From the NCBI GenBank assembly GCA_031285465.1, contig JAITWD010000220.1, positions 1 to 7,100 on the forward strand: a stretch of 7,100 nt of DNA, written 5' to 3'. A program made the translations under genes and the position numbers. This stretch comes from Lachnospiraceae bacterium (GTDB lineage Bacteria > Bacillota > Clostridia > Lachnospirales > Lachnospiraceae). The notes under the pieces were generated by a model. That model did no database searches. It saw nothing but the letters and a program-made list of their open reading frames with translations, and was not told where the DNA came from. This document shows positions 5,942 through 7,100 of this stretch, one piece after another (the stretch's first letter is position 1; every line of letters begins with the position of its first letter).

Positions 5942-6568
5942 CTATATCTTCTGCGCTGCCCCCGGCTTGGTCAGATCGGTGACCGACCCGAACATCTTCA
6001 CCGCTGCGCTACCCCACTCCTCCTGCTCCCGATAGGGACAGCTAAAGGTTCCCATCATGATCCGCTTATCGACCAGCGTCAGACACTGTAGGTTATAGAC
6101 CGCTTCATCCAACCCTTGAAACCGGAAATGATAATAAATCTTCTGACAGTTGGTCGTCAAACGCTTCTCCTTGCCTAAAAACTCCACCGACTGGTTCGAC
6201 CGGACGATCAGCTCCATCATCTGTGCCACGATGCTCTCCAACTCTTCATCGGTTGCTACCTGCGTAAAATGCGTAAAACCCAGATTTACCGCCAGATCAT
6301 CGCTGGTCAACAACTCCTGCGGACGAAATTCCGACGGATACTTGATCGCCTGAAACTTCTCCGGCATTACCCCGAAATGCTCCGGCACCATCATCCCCAT
6401 CACCCCTTCATATAATTCAATAAAGATAAAATGCTTTACCTCACCCTGGATATACATCCCTTTTTCCAGCGAATCGTACTTACGTCGCATCAGCTCCATC
6501 CGCTTCTGCATCAGTGTATTAAGGTCAAACTCAATATACTCCCTTCTCGGACCACGCCTTTTTTCCAC
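5942..6568 (-). CDS. DcrB/DUF1795-like presumed effector adaptor or chaperone (208 aa)
   Basis: The start is GTG at 6568 with AAGGAGGT 6 nt upstream. A basic, helical N-terminal extension (MEKRRGPRREYIEFD to about residue 35) precedes a compact alpha/beta domain at 40-198. The domain includes FIELYEGVMGMMVPEHFGVM, IKYPSEFRP (75-83), a helix-rich middle, the strand pair NCQKIYYHFRF and VYNLQCLTLV, and a closing GTFSCPYREQEEWGSAAVKM. This layout (IPxxF...YPSExRP...sFxCP....W...A..Mf.S) resembles the DcrB/PsbP-like DUF1795 family, which includes Eag chaperones that stabilise effector transmembrane segments for loading on VgrG in T6SS. The gene lies 42 nt upstream of the VgrG gene in the same operon, which fits that role; here it may guard the hydrophobic pre-toxin region of the effector. 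There is no signal peptide, so it is cytoplasmic. The family match is from memory and should be read as moderate. Confidence 0.6.
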   Translation of the reverse strand: MEKRRGPRREYIEFDLNTLMQKRMELMRRKYDSLEKGMYIQGEVKHFIFIELYEGVMGMMVPEHFGVMPEKFQAIKYPSEFRPQELLTSDDLAVNLGFTHFTQVATDEELESIVAQMMELIVRSNQSVEFLGKEKRLTTNCQKIYYHFRFQGLDEAVYNLQCLTLVDKRIMMGTFSCPYREQEEWGSAAVKMFGSVTDLTKPGAAQKI

Positions 6569-6882
6569 CCCGTTACCTCCTTCTGCCGGTGCTCCCTACC
6601 GGACCGTAAACTATCGGTTGCTTTAAACTGATTTATCCTGCCACTATGCTGTACTTTCAACACCTTTTTCCTTGAGTAGGTTCCATCTTACAAATATATC
6701 CTATCATAAACGGATGGCCACATTTCAGCTTATGGTTCCAAGTATCGTTTTTTTGTATTTTGAACTTTTTTGTTGCTAAAATACATAAAAAGCTACTTTA
6801 AATACATAATTATTCTTAATATAAGAAAAAGGTCATTTAGTGATTTTTCATCAAACATCTTCCCACTCCCTACACGATCAAA
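6569..6882. other. Non-coding leader upstream of the CIS cargo operon
   Basis: About 310 bases lie between the right-hand terminator and the first gene of the operon. The part nearest the GTG start is moderately GC-rich and carries the ribosome binding site. From about 6720 it is very AT-rich, with repeated AATACATAA words near 6780-6810. No convincing gene is seen on either strand, and no riboswitch or tRNA was recognised. By position it must contain the minus-strand operon promoter, unless transcription enters from further upstream past the terminator. Confidence 0.5.
6632..6660 (-). promoter_or_regulatory. Candidate sigma-70/SigA-type promoter of the CIS cargo operon
   Basis: On the minus strand, TTGAAA (6655-6660) is followed after 17 nt by GATAAA (6632-6637). 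This is a five-of-six -35 box and a four-of-six -10 box at ideal spacing, about 65 nt upstream of the GTG start. A TATGAT word further upstream (near 6700-6710) has no good -35 partner. The match is weak and found by eye. Confidence 0.25.
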
Positions 6883-6923
6883 AACGGGAGCGGTATCCGC
6901 AATCGCCGGATACCGCTCCCGTT
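6880..6923 (-). terminator. Intrinsic terminator, minus strand
   Basis: A perfect 17-bp inverted repeat (6883-6899 with 6907-6923; arm core CGGGAGCGGTATCCG) closes a 7-nt loop. On the minus strand the stem is followed by five T (6880-6884); the plus-strand side has no T-run. It therefore terminates minus-strand transcription arriving from beyond the right edge and insulates the CIS cargo operon from its upstream neighbour. Confidence 0.85.
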
Positions 6924-6940
6924 CCCAAATTATATCCCCT

Positions 6941-6970
6941 GCATTTCGCAAGTTCTACTTGCGAAACTGC
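6941..6970. repeat. Palindromic hairpin
   Basis: A perfect 10-bp inverted repeat, TTTCGCAAGT / ACTTGCGAAA (6944-6953 and 6957-6966), closes a 3-nt loop. Flanking GCA and TGC could extend it past one bulged base. It has no T-run, so it is not a typical terminator. It stands just upstream of the strong terminator in the minus direction and may belong to a structured 3' untranslated region or a dispersed palindromic repeat. Confidence 0.5.
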
Positions 6971-7016
6971 CTAAATCAAAAAGTGAAAAATCTTTGATTG
7001 TTCACACTTCCAAACA

Positions 7017-7033
7017 TGCCGCCAAAGGCGGCA
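7017..7033. repeat. GC-rich hairpin
   Basis: TGCCGCC AAA GGCGGCA forms a perfect 7-bp stem with a three-base loop. On the plus strand it is followed only by AAAAC, and on the minus strand by ATGTTTGG, so it lacks a true terminator tail in either direction. Confidence 0.5.
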
Positions 7034-7046
7034 AAACAATACGTGA

Positions 7047-7070
7047 GAAGAACGACTTTAGGCGTTCTTC
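7047..7070. repeat. Inverted repeat, 8-bp arms
   Basis: GAAGAACG (7047-7054) and CGTTCTTC (7063-7070) are perfect inverted arms around an 8-nt loop. This is the outermost of four hairpins packed between 6883 and 7070. No gene is recognised in this stretch. Confidence 0.45.
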
Positions 7071-7100
7071 AGTGTGTAATTTAGTAATTCTTAGTCTCCG

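Noticed and set aside
6793..6858. Minus-strand 21-codon ORF (MFDEKSLNDLFLILRIIMYLK) with a purine-rich upstream stretch
   Set aside because: Too short, in AT-rich leader DNA directly after the terminator; no family recognised and no conserved context visible.
7002..7100. Minus-strand frame open from the right edge for 32 codons
   Set aside because: It spans two hairpins and ends in non-coding-looking sequence; probably fortuitous, although a partial gene entering from beyond the edge cannot be fully excluded.
1..7100. CRISPR array, tRNA or rRNA gene
   Set aside because: No regularly spaced direct repeats, and no cloverleaf or rRNA-like sequence was recognised on either strand.

Overview
The window suggests a Bacillota genome, probably Clostridia (Lachnospiraceae-like). 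This is inferred from strong AGGAGG-type ribosome binding sites, GTG and TTG starts, a mosaic of moderate-GC and very AT-rich DNA, and protein families seen in Gram-positive contractile injection system loci. Every convincing gene is on the minus strand, so the biological order runs from right to left.

Right edge (about 6590-7100): no gene. It holds a cluster of hairpins, including a perfect 17-bp stem with a T-run that reads as a minus-strand intrinsic terminator for a gene beyond the window. An AT-rich leader that could carry the operon promoter follows.

Core (about 2860-6568, relatively GC-rich): a cargo module of a contractile injection system (CIS/T6SS-like). It encodes a DcrB/DUF1795-like presumed adaptor or chaperone, a VgrG/gpD-type spike protein, and a 551-aa effector. 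The effector has a PAAR-like (DUF4280-type) N-terminus, a hydrophobic pre-toxin region and a C-terminal zincin metallopeptidase with an HEYIH motif. Sheath, tube and baseplate genes are not in the window.

Variable tail (1 to about 2860, AT-rich): base composition drops sharply inside the effector gene, at the start of its toxin domain. From there the DNA looks like a polymorphic-toxin cassette array. In order come a presumed HEAT-like immunity gene for the metallopeptidase, an orphan EndoU-like toxin C-terminal fragment, two small presumed immunity genes, a degraded toxin tail, a SitI3-like immunity gene, another toxin-tail scrap beside a possible IS end, and a frameshifted immunity gene running off the left edge.

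Working model (inference): the adaptor loads the PAAR-like effector onto the VgrG spike for delivery by a CIS encoded elsewhere, and the adjacent gene protects the producer. The leftward genes record earlier toxin-tip replacements, with old immunity genes partly retained.
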